DNA of 64,000 bases from Bradyrhizobium sp. B124 (lineage in GTDB: Bacteria; Pseudomonadota; Alphaproteobacteria; Rhizobiales; Xanthobacteraceae). Location of the stretch: NCBI RefSeq assembly GCF_038967635.1, contig NZ_CP152413.1:4092001-4156000 (forward strand). Reading direction: 5' to 3'. A program made the translations under genes and the position numbers. Below are positions 1 to 8,311 of this stretch, piece by piece. Each line of letters begins with the position of its first letter. Positions within the stretch are counted from its first letter, which is position 1. The notes under the pieces are model-generated. The model saw only the letters and a list, made by a program, of their open reading frames with translations, was not told where the DNA came from and made no database searches.

Positions 1-54
1 TGCCGCGGCCGCGGAAACGCGTCCGCTTTCCGCCGTCGCGATGAAGTGCCGAAC

Positions 55-118
55 CTGACGGAACGTCAGAGACATAAAAATTTCCGATATCAGCGAACGA
101 TATTTCGAATTTTACAAT
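55..118 (+). promoter_or_regulatory. Putative LysR-controlled promoter of the liv-pxp operon
   Basis: Two dyads precede the first gene: CTGACG-GAA-CGTCAG at 55-69, which contains a T-N11-A core, and ATATC-N7-GATAT at 87-103. A TACAAT hexamer at 113-118 could be the -10 box. With a transcription start near 125 the dyads would centre at about -63 and -30, the usual recognition and activation positions for LysR-family activators. The -35 hexamer is poor, as expected of an activator-dependent promoter. The LysR gene near 9.5 kb is the obvious candidate regulator. The start site is inferred. Confidence 0.45.
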
Positions 119-172
119 CCCGCGACGGAACGGAAAGATCAATCCGTCGGTTCCGGGTGAGAAGGCGTTGGG

Positions 173-949
173 ATGATGTCCGAAGGTTTGGAATTGGTCG
201 CGCGCGGTGTCAGCGTCCAATTCGAAGGCCTGAAAGCGCTGTCCGACGTTACACTGGCCGTGCCGCGGGGACATATCGCCGGACTGATTGGCCCCAATGG
301 AGCCGGCAAAACCACCCTTATTAATGTATTGACCGGTTTCCAGCCGGTCGGCGCGGGCATTGTGGAGCTGGAAGGAGAACCACTCAACGGCATTGCAGCG
401 CACATGCTGCGACGCAAAGGCGTGGCGCGGACCTTCCAGTCAGGCCGGCTTTTCCGCGACCTGCCTGTGATGGACAACCTGGAAGTGACCGGCGTCGGCC
501 TCGGTCAAGGCCGTCCCGACGCCATCAGCGAGGCCGAGCGGGTGATGGCCTGGCTCGGCATTTCGCATCTCGCCAACAGCATTGCCGGCGCGCTGCCGTA
601 TACCGACGAGCGCCGCGTTGCCATCGGCCGCGCCATCATGGGCACACCGCGATATCTGCTGCTCGACGAACCGGCGGCAGGCATGTCGGAGCATGAGAGC
701 CACGAGCTCGCCGGCATCATCCGCAGGATCGCTTCCGAGCTCAATGTCGGCGTGCTGCTGATCGAGCACAATATCGGCCTCGTGCTGGAGCTGTGCGAGC
801 GCATCTTCGTGCTCGATTCCGGCGAGATCATCGAAGTCGGACCGCCCGCCCAGATCCGCAACAGCGACGCCGTGCGGCATGCCTATATGGGCACGCAGCG
901 CGACGAATTGATTCCACCGGTCGCAGCCGAAGCGGCCGTGGCATCATGA
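173..949 (+). CDS. livG: Branched-chain-type ABC transporter ATP-binding protein (LivG-like)
   Basis: Cytoplasmic ATPase of a HAAT-type importer, 258 residues, the usual LivG length. Walker A (GPNGAGKTT) lies at about residues 40-48, Walker B reads YLLLDEP, and the H-loop histidine is in LLIEHN. The signature region reads LPYTDERR instead of the usual LSYGDQRR-like form, so the signature glycine is replaced by threonine. The gene starts with ATGATG at 173 and ends in a 4-base overlap (ATGA) with the next ATPase, so the two are translationally coupled. It is the first gene of a liv-pxp operon. The transported substrate is not shown by sequence; the neighbours suggest a cyclic amide or amino-acid-like compound. 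Confidence 0.9.
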   Translation: MMSEGLELVARGVSVQFEGLKALSDVTLAVPRGHIAGLIGPNGAGKTTLINVLTGFQPVGAGIVELEGEPLNGIAAHMLRRKGVARTFQSGRLFRDLPVMDNLEVTGVGLGQGRPDAISEAERVMAWLGISHLANSIAGALPYTDERRVAIGRAIMGTPRYLLLDEPAAGMSEHESHELAGIIRRIASELNVGVLLIEHNIGLVLELCERIFVLDSGEIIEVGPPAQIRNSDAVRHAYMGTQRDELIPPVAAEAAVAS

Positions 950-1668
950 CCGCACTCGTCGTCGACGACATCACGGTCAGCTACGGGCGCCTCACGGCAC
1001 TCCGCGGCGTGACATTGACGGTCGACGAAGGCGAAATCCTGTTCGTGACCGGCCCGAACGGCGCCGGCAAGTCGACGCTGCTCAACGCCATCGCAGGCGT
1101 CGTACCGCCGGGCTCCGGCTCCATCATGATCGATGGCGCAAGGATCACCGGTGCCGCGCCCGAAGACATCGCCCGGCGCGGGTTTTCGCTGGTGCCGGAA
1201 GGGCGCAACGTCTTCGGCGCGCTGACGATCGAGGAGAATCTGAAGGTCGGCACCGGCATGCGCGCCGACCGCAAGACAATCGCCGGCGATCTGGATCGGG
1301 TCTACCAGGAATTCCCGATGCTGGCCGAGCGCCGCCACAGCCCGGCGGGCATGCTGTCCGGCGGCCAGCAGCAGATGCTGGTCATTGGCCGCGCGCTGAT
1401 GGCCGCGCCCCGCATCATGGCCATTGACGAGCCATCGCTGGGCCTCGCGCCGAAGATCATCGACCAGGTCTACGAGATCCTGCTGCGGCTGCGGGCCCAG
1501 CGCAAGCTCACGCTGCTGATCGTCGAGCAGAGCTCGACGCGCGCCATGATGACGGGCGGGCGGATGGTCCTGATCCGCGGCGGGCGCATCGTGCTCGAGG
1601 GCCCCGCGGCCGACATGGTCAGGGACGATCGCCTGAAGCAGACCTATTTCGGCTTCGGAGATCACTGA
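946..1668 (+). CDS. livF: Branched-chain-type ABC transporter ATP-binding protein (LivF-like)
   Basis: Second cytoplasmic ATPase of the importer, 240 residues from the ATG that overlaps the livG stop. An upstream extension of the frame to 793 lies inside livG and is rejected. Walker A (GPNGAGKST) is at about 36-44, the signature LSGGQQQ is intact, Walker B is IMAIDEP, and the family motif SLGLAP follows. LivG and LivF normally pair as the ATPase of a heteromeric HAAT importer. This partner has a canonical signature, so it could compensate for the altered one in LivG. The gap to the first permease gene is 1 base. Confidence 0.92.
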   Translation: MTALVVDDITVSYGRLTALRGVTLTVDEGEILFVTGPNGAGKSTLLNAIAGVVPPGSGSIMIDGARITGAAPEDIARRGFSLVPEGRNVFGALTIEENLKVGTGMRADRKTIAGDLDRVYQEFPMLAERRHSPAGMLSGGQQQMLVIGRALMAAPRIMAIDEPSLGLAPKIIDQVYEILLRLRAQRKLTLLIVEQSSTRAMMTGGRMVLIRGGRIVLEGPAADMVRDDRLKQTYFGFGDH

Positions 1669-1669
1669 G

Positions 1670-2584
1670 ATGCGCGAGCTGCTCCAGATCATCTTCGACG
1701 CGCTGAGCCTCGGCAGCCTCTATGCGCTGGGCGCGCTCGGCATCGCCCTGATCTTCGGCGTCATGCGGCTCGTCAATTTCGCCCACGGCGATTTCATCGC
1801 CTTCTGCGTCTTCGCCATGCTATGGCCGTCGATCGATGCGGCGGCGATCGTGTTTGCCGGCCAGCTGCCGTTCTATCTTTTGATCCCGCTGCTGCTGCTG
1901 ATCGGCGCCGCGCTGTCCATCCTGTCGGAGGTCGTCGTGTTCCGCCGCTTCCGCAACGCCAATCCGGCGACGATGATGATCGCGTCCTTCGCGCTCGGCT
2001 TCGTCATCCGGCATCTCCTGCTGATGCTGTTTTCCAGTCGGCCCAAGTCGATCACGCTGTGGCCGAGCCTCGGCCTGCCGGTCGAAGTCCTCGGCGCCCA
2101 CATCCCGATGCTCCAGGTCGTGACCATCATCATCACGCTGGCCGTGCTTGTGATCCTCGTCCTGTTCCTCAAGCGCACGCGCTATGGGCTCGAGATGCGC
2201 GCAGCGGCCGACAATTTCACCATGGCGCGCATGCTCGGGGTCCGCGCCAACGGCGTGATCCTGCTGGCCTTCGCCATCAGCGGCATGCTGGCGGCGGCGA
2301 TCGGCCTGATCCTGGCGACCAATTCCGGCACCGCCGACATCGGCATGGGCGCCAACGTGATGCTGATCGCGTTCATCGCGACCGTGATCGGCGGCCTCGG
2401 TAGCATTCCCGGCGCCGTTGCCGCCGGCTTCCTGATCGGTGCGGCCAGCGTCGTGTTCCAAGCGACCCTGCCGCACGACGCCCGCGTGTTCCGGGACGCG
2501 TTCGTCTACGGCGCCGTCATCGTCGTCCTTCTGGTGCGGCCGCAGGGCCTGTTCGCACCAAAATCCGCCAAGCAGAGGGTCTGA
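1670..2584 (+). CDS. livH: Branched-chain-type ABC transporter permease (LivH-like)
   Basis: Inner-membrane permease of 304 residues with about eight hydrophobic segments. The N-terminal pattern (SLGSLYALGALGIALIFGVM followed by NFAHGDF) is the LivH hallmark. The C-terminal region with GLGSIPGA is the conserved cytoplasmic coupling loop that contacts the ATPases. It sits 1 base after livF and 3 bases before livM, so the four genes are one transcript. The substrate cannot be read from the permease. Confidence 0.92.
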   Translation: MRELLQIIFDALSLGSLYALGALGIALIFGVMRLVNFAHGDFIAFCVFAMLWPSIDAAAIVFAGQLPFYLLIPLLLLIGAALSILSEVVVFRRFRNANPATMMIASFALGFVIRHLLLMLFSSRPKSITLWPSLGLPVEVLGAHIPMLQVVTIIITLAVLVILVLFLKRTRYGLEMRAAADNFTMARMLGVRANGVILLAFAISGMLAAAIGLILATNSGTADIGMGANVMLIAFIATVIGGLGSIPGAVAAGFLIGAASVVFQATLPHDARVFRDAFVYGAVIVVLLVRPQGLFAPKSAKQRV

Positions 2585-2587
2585 TCG

Positions 2588-3661
2588 ATGTCGCAGCGGC
2601 CGTCCGTCATCCGGCAAACGATCATCACGCCGATCGTGCTGATCGTGGCGCTGCTCATCATGGCCGCCCTCTCCTATCAGTTCGGCAGCCGGGCCTTCAA
2701 CCGCACCGTGGTCGAGATGTTCATCAACATCATGGTGGTGGTCGGCCTTTACGTCTTCGTCGGCAATTCGGGCCTGCTGTCGTTCGGCCACATCAGCTTC
2801 ATGTGCCTCGGCGCCTACATGACCGCCTGGCTCACCATTCCGCCGGTGATGAAATCGATCACGCTCAAGGGCCTGCCGGCGTGGCTGCTTCATGCGCAAC
2901 TGCCGATGTGGGTGGCGACGCCGATTTCCGGCCTGTTTGCCGCATTGTTCGCGCTGATCGTCGGGCGCGTCATCATGCGCCTGTCGGGCATTGCCGCCTC
3001 GATTGCGACCTTCGGCCTGCTCGGCGTCATCAACAACGTCTATTCGAACTGGGATTCGGTGACGGGCGGACAAGGTTCGATCGTCGGCATTCCGCCCACC
3101 ATGAATGTCTGGACCGCCTGGATCGGCGGCGCCGTGGCGATCGCGATCGCCTATCTCTATTCGATCTCGCGCTCAGGGCTGGCGCTGCGCGCCACGCGCG
3201 ACGAAGCGGTCGCCGCCAGCGCCTCCGGCATCGACGTCGTCCGCGAGCGGTTGATCGCCTTCGTCGTCAGCGCCTTCATCATCGGGCTCGCCGGCGCGCT
3301 GTACGCGCACTTCCTGAGCATCGTCAATCCCGGCGCATTCTATCTGCGGACCACCTTCATCACGCTGTCGATGCTGGTGGTCGGCGGCATGTACAGCCTC
3401 AGCGGAGCGGTCTCGGGCGTGGTCGCGATATCGGTGCTGATCGAGCTGTTCCGTGATCTTGAGAAGGGCGTCAGCCTGGGCGGGCACACCGTCGGCCTGC
3501 CGAACGGCGTCCAGGAGATCGCGATCGGGATCATCACCATCGTGATCCTGATGTACTTGCCGACGGGATTGACCCGCAACCGGGAGTTCTCCTGGCGCCG
3601 ATGGCCGTTGCAGCGGCGCCTGACCCGGCCCGTCCAGACCGCACTGAAGGAACTGCACTGA
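2588..3661 (+). CDS. livM: Branched-chain-type ABC transporter permease (LivM-like)
   Basis: Inner-membrane permease of 357 residues, LivM family. The conserved signature GNSGLLSFGHISFMCLGAY is near residues 57-75, and the coupling region VVGGMYSLSGAV is near 260. It forms the heterodimeric pore with the LivH-like protein. The ATG lies 3 bases after the livH stop. The binding-protein gene follows after 30 bases that carry a good Shine-Dalgarno sequence. Confidence 0.92.
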   Translation: MSQRPSVIRQTIITPIVLIVALLIMAALSYQFGSRAFNRTVVEMFINIMVVVGLYVFVGNSGLLSFGHISFMCLGAYMTAWLTIPPVMKSITLKGLPAWLLHAQLPMWVATPISGLFAALFALIVGRVIMRLSGIAASIATFGLLGVINNVYSNWDSVTGGQGSIVGIPPTMNVWTAWIGGAVAIAIAYLYSISRSGLALRATRDEAVAASASGIDVVRERLIAFVVSAFIIGLAGALYAHFLSIVNPGAFYLRTTFITLSMLVVGGMYSLSGAVSGVVAISVLIELFRDLEKGVSLGGHTVGLPNGVQEIAIGIITIVILMYLPTGLTRNREFSWRRWPLQRRLTRPVQTALKELH

Positions 3662-3691
3662 CGCTCGTTTGTAAAATTGGAGGAGTGGCAT

Positions 3692-4879
3692 ATGCGCTTT
3701 ACGACATTACTCGGCATTCTGGCCGGAGCATCCGCGCTCTGGTTCACACCTGCCCAGGCGGCCGACGAGATCGTCGTTGGTTTTGCGACCGCGGCATCCG
3801 GATTCATGCAGGCCTATGACAAGCCGGCGCAGGACGCGGCACTGATCCGGATCGATGAGATCAACAAGGCCGGCGGCCTGCTCGGCAAGAAGATCAAGCC
3901 GGTGTTTGCCGACACCAAGACCGATCAGGCCGAAGGCGCCAAAGCCGGTCTCGCGGTGCTCGACCAGGGCGCCGACCTCGTGATCGTCTCTTGTGACTAC
4001 GATTTCGGCGCACCCGCGGCGCTGCAGGCGCAGGCCGCCGGCAAGGTTTCCTTCTTCCTCTGCGCCGAATCGATCAAGGCCGGGATTCCCGGCGTCGGCC
4101 CGTTCTCGTTCTCGGCCTCGGTGCTGGCACCGGTGCAGGGCGCAACCATGTCGGAATGGGCGTACACCAAGAAGAACGCGCGTAGCTTCTATCGGCTGCT
4201 CGACAGCTGGACCGTCTACAACAAGGGCATTTGCGACGGCTTCGACTGGATGCTGCCCCGCCTGAAGGAGGCCAAGCTGGTCGGCAGCGACACCTTCAAG
4301 AACGACGACGCCTCGATCGCTTCGCAGATCACGCGCATCAAGAGCCTGCCGAAGGAACCTGACGCCATCATGCTCTGCACGATGATGCCGGGCGCCGTGT
4401 CCGCCATCAAGCAGATCCGCGCCGCCGGCATCAAGTCGATGATCCTCAACGGCTCGGGCGTCGACGGCAGCTACTGGATCAACGCCGTTCCGGATCTGTC
4501 GAACTTCTATGTTCCCGTGCAGGGCTCGGTCTACGGCGACGATCCGAACCCGAAGGTCAACGAGTTCAACAAGAAGTACAAGGAAGTCACCGGCGGCGAC
4601 CCGTCCAGCCAGTACGTTTATCCGGGCTACGTCCTGATCGATGTCTGGGCCAAGGCGGTCGAACGCGCCAAATCGACCGATGCGGCGCCCGTCGTCGCCG
4701 AGCTCGAGAAGATGAAAGACGAGTCCACGCTGTTCGGGCCGCGCACCTTCACCAAGGACATCCACCACCAGAACCAGGGCCGTTACCTGATCGTCGACAC
4801 CGAGGCCGGCAAGCCGAAGGTGATCGACCAGTGGACGATCTCGGAAAAGATCCCGCTTGATTATCTGGTGTCCAAGTAA
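3692..4879 (+). CDS. Periplasmic substrate-binding protein of the Liv-type importer
   Basis: Type I periplasmic binding protein (Peripla_BP_6/LivJ-like), 395 residues from ATG 3692. That start is preferred over an upstream in-frame codon because GGAGG at 3679-3683 is correctly spaced and a signal peptide begins at once (MRFTTLLGILAG, cleavage likely after PAQA). The mature protein begins with DEIVVGFATAASG, the usual first beta-strand and ligand loop. It belongs to the preceding ABC genes and should set the substrate of the system. A strong stem-loop follows before pxpA, probably protecting this abundant message. Confidence 0.9.
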   Translation: MRFTTLLGILAGASALWFTPAQAADEIVVGFATAASGFMQAYDKPAQDAALIRIDEINKAGGLLGKKIKPVFADTKTDQAEGAKAGLAVLDQGADLVIVSCDYDFGAPAALQAQAAGKVSFFLCAESIKAGIPGVGPFSFSASVLAPVQGATMSEWAYTKKNARSFYRLLDSWTVYNKGICDGFDWMLPRLKEAKLVGSDTFKNDDASIASQITRIKSLPKEPDAIMLCTMMPGAVSAIKQIRAAGIKSMILNGSGVDGSYWINAVPDLSNFYVPVQGSVYGDDPNPKVNEFNKKYKEVTGGDPSSQYVYPGYVLIDVWAKAVERAKSTDAAPVVAELEKMKDESTLFGPRTFTKDIHHQNQGRYLIVDTEAGKPKVIDQWTISEKIPLDYLVSK

Positions 4880-4890
4880 CCCGGCAACGC

Positions 4891-4925
4891 GCCGCCCCGG
4901 TGCGTCAGACGCACCCGGGGGCGGC
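4891..4925 (+). other. Intercistronic stem-loop after the binding-protein gene
   Basis: A very GC-rich hairpin: left arm 4891-4905, loop CAG at 4906-4908, right arm 4909-4925, with one extra C and one extra G bulged in the right arm. It has no T-tract. An mRNA-stabilising or attenuating element is more likely than a full terminator, because pxpA follows 43 bases later without an evident promoter. Confidence 0.6.
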
Positions 4926-4967
4926 CGCGACGGTCGTATGCAAAGCCAGTTGGAAGGAAATCAGGAG

Positions 4968-5696
4968 ATGGTCGTGATCAACTGCGACATGGGCGAGGCA
5001 TATGGCCTCTACAAGATGGGCGACGACAAGGCATTGATGCCCCATATCGACGTCGCTAACGTCGCCTGCGGCTTTCATGCCTCCGACTTCAACCACATGC
5101 GCAAGACAGTGCAACTCGCCAAGCAATTCGGCGTCAAGGTCGGCGCGCATCCCTCGTTGCCGGATCTGCAGGGATTTGGCCGCCGGGAAATGAAGATCGG
5201 CCGCGAGGAGTTGACCAACTGCCTGCTCTACCAGATCGGCGCCCTCAAGGCGTTCCTGGATGCCGAAGGCATGGCGCTCAATCATATCAAGCCGCACGGC
5301 GCACTCTATGGCATGGCGTCGCGCAACGAGGACATCGCAGAAGCCGTGGCTGACGCCGCCGATGTCTACAAGGTGCCGCTGCTCGGCATGAAGGGAACGC
5401 TGCACCAGCAGGTCTATGAGCGCCGCGGCCACGCCTTCGTCGCCGAGTACTATGCCGACCTCGACTACAATGCCGACGGCAGCCTGATCATCACGCGCGA
5501 GCACGAGGCAAAGGATCCGGCCGACGCCGCTACCCGATGCGCGAGAGCCGTCAACGAGGGCAAGACGCGTACGGTGGCGGGAAACGACATCGTGGTCGGC
5601 GCCGATTCGATCTGCATTCACTCCGACACGCCGAACGCCGTCGCCATCGCGGAGGCCGTCCGCGAAGCGGTTCGTCCTTATCTCACCGCACGCTGA
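4968..5696 (+). CDS. pxpA: 5-oxoprolinase subunit A-type protein (LamB/YcsF family)
   Basis: LamB/YcsF family protein, 242 residues. It opens with VINCDMGEAYG, the family's N-terminal metal/ligand motif, and also carries GFHASD, GAHPSLPD and HIKPHGALYG. PxpA acts with PxpB and PxpC in ATP-dependent ring opening of 5-oxoproline. ATG 4968 is chosen because the family motif starts at once and GGAAGGA lies 8-10 bases upstream; ATG 4938 is a weaker alternative. It is followed by biotin carrier and biotin carboxylase genes, and pxpB and pxpC come after them. The true substrate may be another lactam. Confidence 0.9.
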   Translation: MVVINCDMGEAYGLYKMGDDKALMPHIDVANVACGFHASDFNHMRKTVQLAKQFGVKVGAHPSLPDLQGFGRREMKIGREELTNCLLYQIGALKAFLDAEGMALNHIKPHGALYGMASRNEDIAEAVADAADVYKVPLLGMKGTLHQQVYERRGHAFVAEYYADLDYNADGSLIITREHEAKDPADAATRCARAVNEGKTRTVAGNDIVVGADSICIHSDTPNAVAIAEAVREAVRPYLTAR

Positions 5697-5734
5697 GCCG
5701 CCGCGGCAAAAAACCAATTACCTACGAGGAAACC

Positions 5735-5977
5735 ATGGCAACGCAGCAGATCTTCTCGCCGCTCCCGGGCATCTTTTACCGCAAGCCCGCCCCCGACAAG
5801 CCGGTCTACAAGAACGACGGCGACGTCGTCGCGGAGAGCGACACGATCGGGCTCATCGAGGTGATGAAATCGTTTAATGAGGTGAAGGCCGGCGCCGCCG
5901 GCAAGATCGTTCGCTTCCTCGCCGAGAACGAGGATGCCGTGATGGCCGGCCAGCCGATCGCCGAGATCGACGTTTGA
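5735..5977 (+). CDS. Biotin carboxyl carrier protein (short, AccB-like)
   Basis: A biotinyl domain of only 80 residues, shorter than the about 150 of housekeeping AccB because the N-terminal part is absent. The biotinylation site is EVMKS, with the acceptor lysine at residue 45, followed by the usual FNEVKA turn. GAGGA lies just upstream of ATG 5735. It sits 14 bases before the biotin carboxylase and inside a pxp operon. It therefore probably ferries carboxyl groups to the PxpC-type carboxyltransferase-like subunit rather than serving fatty-acid synthesis. That role is inference from context. Confidence 0.85.
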   Translation: MATQQIFSPLPGIFYRKPAPDKPVYKNDGDVVAESDTIGLIEVMKSFNEVKAGAAGKIVRFLAENEDAVMAGQPIAEIDV

Positions 5978-5991
5978 GCCCCCGACCAGCC

Positions 5992-7392
5992 ATGGCGATC
6001 AAAAAGCTCCTCATAGCCAACCGCGGCGAGATCGCGGTGCGCATCATCCGCGCAGCGCGCGATCTCGGCATTGCGGCGGTCCAGGTCTACAGCAAGGCCG
6101 ACAAGGATTCGCTCGCGGTGAGACTAGCCGACGAGTCGGTCGATATCGGTCCGCCGCAGGCGTCAAAATCCTATCTCAACCAGGCAGTCATCCTCGCCGC
6201 AGCGCAGGGCTCCGGCGCCGACGCCATTCATCCCGGCTACGGCTTCCTGGCCGAGAATGCCGAGTTCGCGGCCGCGGTCGAAGCGGCAGGATTGATCTTC
6301 GTCGGCCCGACCGCGCAATCGATCCGGCTGATGGGCGATAAGGTCGCGGCGCGCGAGGCCGCCGCCTCGGCCGGCGTGCCGACCGTCCCCGGCAGCCAGG
6401 GGCGGCTGGAGTCGGCGGAAGCCGCCTTCGCGCTGGTCGAGAAGACCGGGTTCCCTGTCATGATCAAGGCCGCCGCCGGCGGCGGCGGACGCGGCATCCG
6501 CATCGCACGCTCCGCCGAGGAGTTTCATCATCTGATGCCGCAGGCGCAGGCTGAGGCGCTAGCGGCCTTCGGCGACGGCGGCCTCTACGTCGAGAAGCTG
6601 ATCGAGGGCGCGCGGCACATCGAGGTCCAGGTGCTCGGCGATGGACGCGACGTGATCCATTGCTTCGAGCGCGAATGCTCGTTGCAGCGGCGCCGCCAGA
6701 AGGTCTGGGAAGAGGCCCCCTCGCCCTCACTCACCCAGGCGGTACGTGAAAAGCTCTGCACGTCCGCCGTGGCGCTGGCCAAGGCAGTCAACTACCGTGG
6801 CGCCGGGACGCTGGAATATCTCTACGACGACAGGACCGGCGAATTCTACTTCCTCGAGATGAACACCCGCATCCAGGTCGAGCATCCCGTCACCGAAATG
6901 GTCACCGGCATCGACCTCGTGTGCGAGATGATCCGGATCGCCGGCGGTGAGCCCTTGCGCATCCATCAGGACGCGGTGCGCGTCAGCGGCCATTCGATCG
7001 AGGTCCGCATCAACGCCGAGGACCCCGCCAGGAATTTCCTGCCCAATCCGGGCACGGTGAGCGCGCTCAACGTGCCCGGCGGTGATGGCGTGCGGTTCGA
7101 CAGTATGCTCTATCAGGGCTACACGGTGCCTCCGTTCTACGACAGTCTGCTCGGCAAGCTGATCGTGCACGATAGGGATCGGCCGAGCGCCATCAGACGG
7201 CTCGAACGCGCGCTTGCCGAGCTCAGCGTCGAGGGCATTTTCACGACAAAGCCCCTGCACCAGGCGCTGGCGCGCGACGCCGACGTCAAGGCCGGACGCT
7301 TCCATACGGCTTGGCTCGAACCGTGGCTGGAATCCCATGCCGCCGGCCTTGCCACCGCTCAGCCGCCAGCGGCCGTGAAGGTCGCGCCATGA
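5992..7392 (+). CDS. Biotin carboxylase (AccC-like)
   Basis: ATP-grasp biotin carboxylase, 466 residues, a normal length. The order is biotin carboxylase N domain (KKLLIANRGEIAVRIIRAAR), ATP-grasp with glycine-rich loop KAAAGGGGRG near residues 160-170, metal-binding region FLEMNTRIQVEHPVTE near 290, and the C-terminal domain. It would charge the carrier protein encoded just before it with CO2 from bicarbonate. An upstream TTG at 5974 is possible, but ATG 5992 starts directly at the conserved fold. A third, dedicated carboxyltransferase gene is absent; the adjacent PxpC-family protein is the only candidate. Confidence 0.92.
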   Translation: MAIKKLLIANRGEIAVRIIRAARDLGIAAVQVYSKADKDSLAVRLADESVDIGPPQASKSYLNQAVILAAAQGSGADAIHPGYGFLAENAEFAAAVEAAGLIFVGPTAQSIRLMGDKVAAREAAASAGVPTVPGSQGRLESAEAAFALVEKTGFPVMIKAAAGGGGRGIRIARSAEEFHHLMPQAQAEALAAFGDGGLYVEKLIEGARHIEVQVLGDGRDVIHCFERECSLQRRRQKVWEEAPSPSLTQAVREKLCTSAVALAKAVNYRGAGTLEYLYDDRTGEFYFLEMNTRIQVEHPVTEMVTGIDLVCEMIRIAGGEPLRIHQDAVRVSGHSIEVRINAEDPARNFLPNPGTVSALNVPGGDGVRFDSMLYQGYTVPPFYDSLLGKLIVHDRDRPSAIRRLERALAELSVEGIFTTKPLHQALARDADVKAGRFHTAWLEPWLESHAAGLATAQPPAAVKVAP

Positions 7393-7435
7393 TGGCAAGA
7401 GAATCCGCCCCGTCAGCAACAGGAGGCCGCTAGTC

Positions 7436-8311
7436 ATGCAAACTCGATTTTCCTTCGGCGGCGACGAGCACATTTTCGCCGAGGTCGGCGAAGCGATGTC
7501 GCTTGAGGCCTTTTTCAAGAGCCTCTTCATCACCAATGCGGTACGCGACGCCAAGATCAAGGGCGTCACGGAAATCTGTCCGGCAAATGCGTCCTATCAG
7601 GTCAAGTTCGATCCGGATCAGATCAAGCCCGACGATCTGCTGGCCGAGCTGAAGCGGCTGGATTCCGCATCCGAGAAATCGGAGCCGGTGATCAAGACGC
7701 GGATCATCGAGATTCCCGTGCTCTACAACGATCCCTGGACGCACGAGACGTTGATGCGCTTCCGCGAGCGTCATCAGGATCCGAACGGGACCGATCTCGA
7801 ATACGCCGCGCGCATCAACGGCCTCGATAGCGTCGACGCCTTCATCAAGGCGCATTCCAGCGCACCCTGGTTCGTCTCGATGGTCGGCTTCGTGGCCGGC
7901 CTGCCTTTCCTCTACCAGATGGTCGAGCGCAAGCGGCAGCTTCAGGCGCCGAAATATCTGCGCCCGCGCACCGACACGCCGAAGCTCACCGTCGGACATG
8001 GCGGCTGCTTCAGCTGCATCTACTCGGTGCGCGGCGCCGGCGGCTACCAGATGTTCGGCATCACGCCGATGCCGATCTATGATCCCAACCAGAACATCAG
8101 CTATTTGCGCGACTTCATGTGCCTGTTCAAGCCGGGCGACATCGTGAAGTGGAAACCGATCGACCGGGCGGCCTATGACGCAGCGGTCGCCGACGTCGAC
8201 GCCGGCCGCTTTGCGCCCGTGATCCGCGACGTCTCGTTCTCGCTGACCGAGTTCAACCGCGACGTTGATGCCTACAACGCCAAGCTCGATGGAGTTCTCC
8301 ATGGCCGTTAA
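7436..8311 (+). CDS. pxpB: 5-oxoprolinase subunit B-type protein (KipI/allophanate hydrolase subunit 1 family)
   Basis: PxpB/KipI family (carboxyltransferase C/D domain), 291 residues, somewhat longer than the about 220 of E. coli PxpB. The conserved block is recognisable: a strand ending EIPVLYN, then PWFVSMVGFVAGLPFLYQM and a loop with GGCFSCIYSVRGAGGYQ, close to the family's GF.PGFPYL and GGYQ.IG patterns. Partner of PxpC; the two genes overlap by 11 bases. Some conserved glycine/proline positions are changed, so this may be a subfamily with another substrate. Confidence 0.85.
   Translation: MQTRFSFGGDEHIFAEVGEAMSLEAFFKSLFITNAVRDAKIKGVTEICPANASYQVKFDPDQIKPDDLLAELKRLDSASEKSEPVIKTRIIEIPVLYNDPWTHETLMRFRERHQDPNGTDLEYAARINGLDSVDAFIKAHSSAPWFVSMVGFVAGLPFLYQMVERKRQLQAPKYLRPRTDTPKLTVGHGGCFSCIYSVRGAGGYQMFGITPMPIYDPNQNISYLRDFMCLFKPGDIVKWKPIDRAAYDAAVADVDAGRFAPVIRDVSFSLTEFNRDVDAYNAKLDGVLHGR

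Noticed and set aside
1820..3073. 417-codon His/Asp-rich frame on the minus strand
   Set aside because: Antisense to livH and livM with shadow-like composition; no motif or ribosome site.
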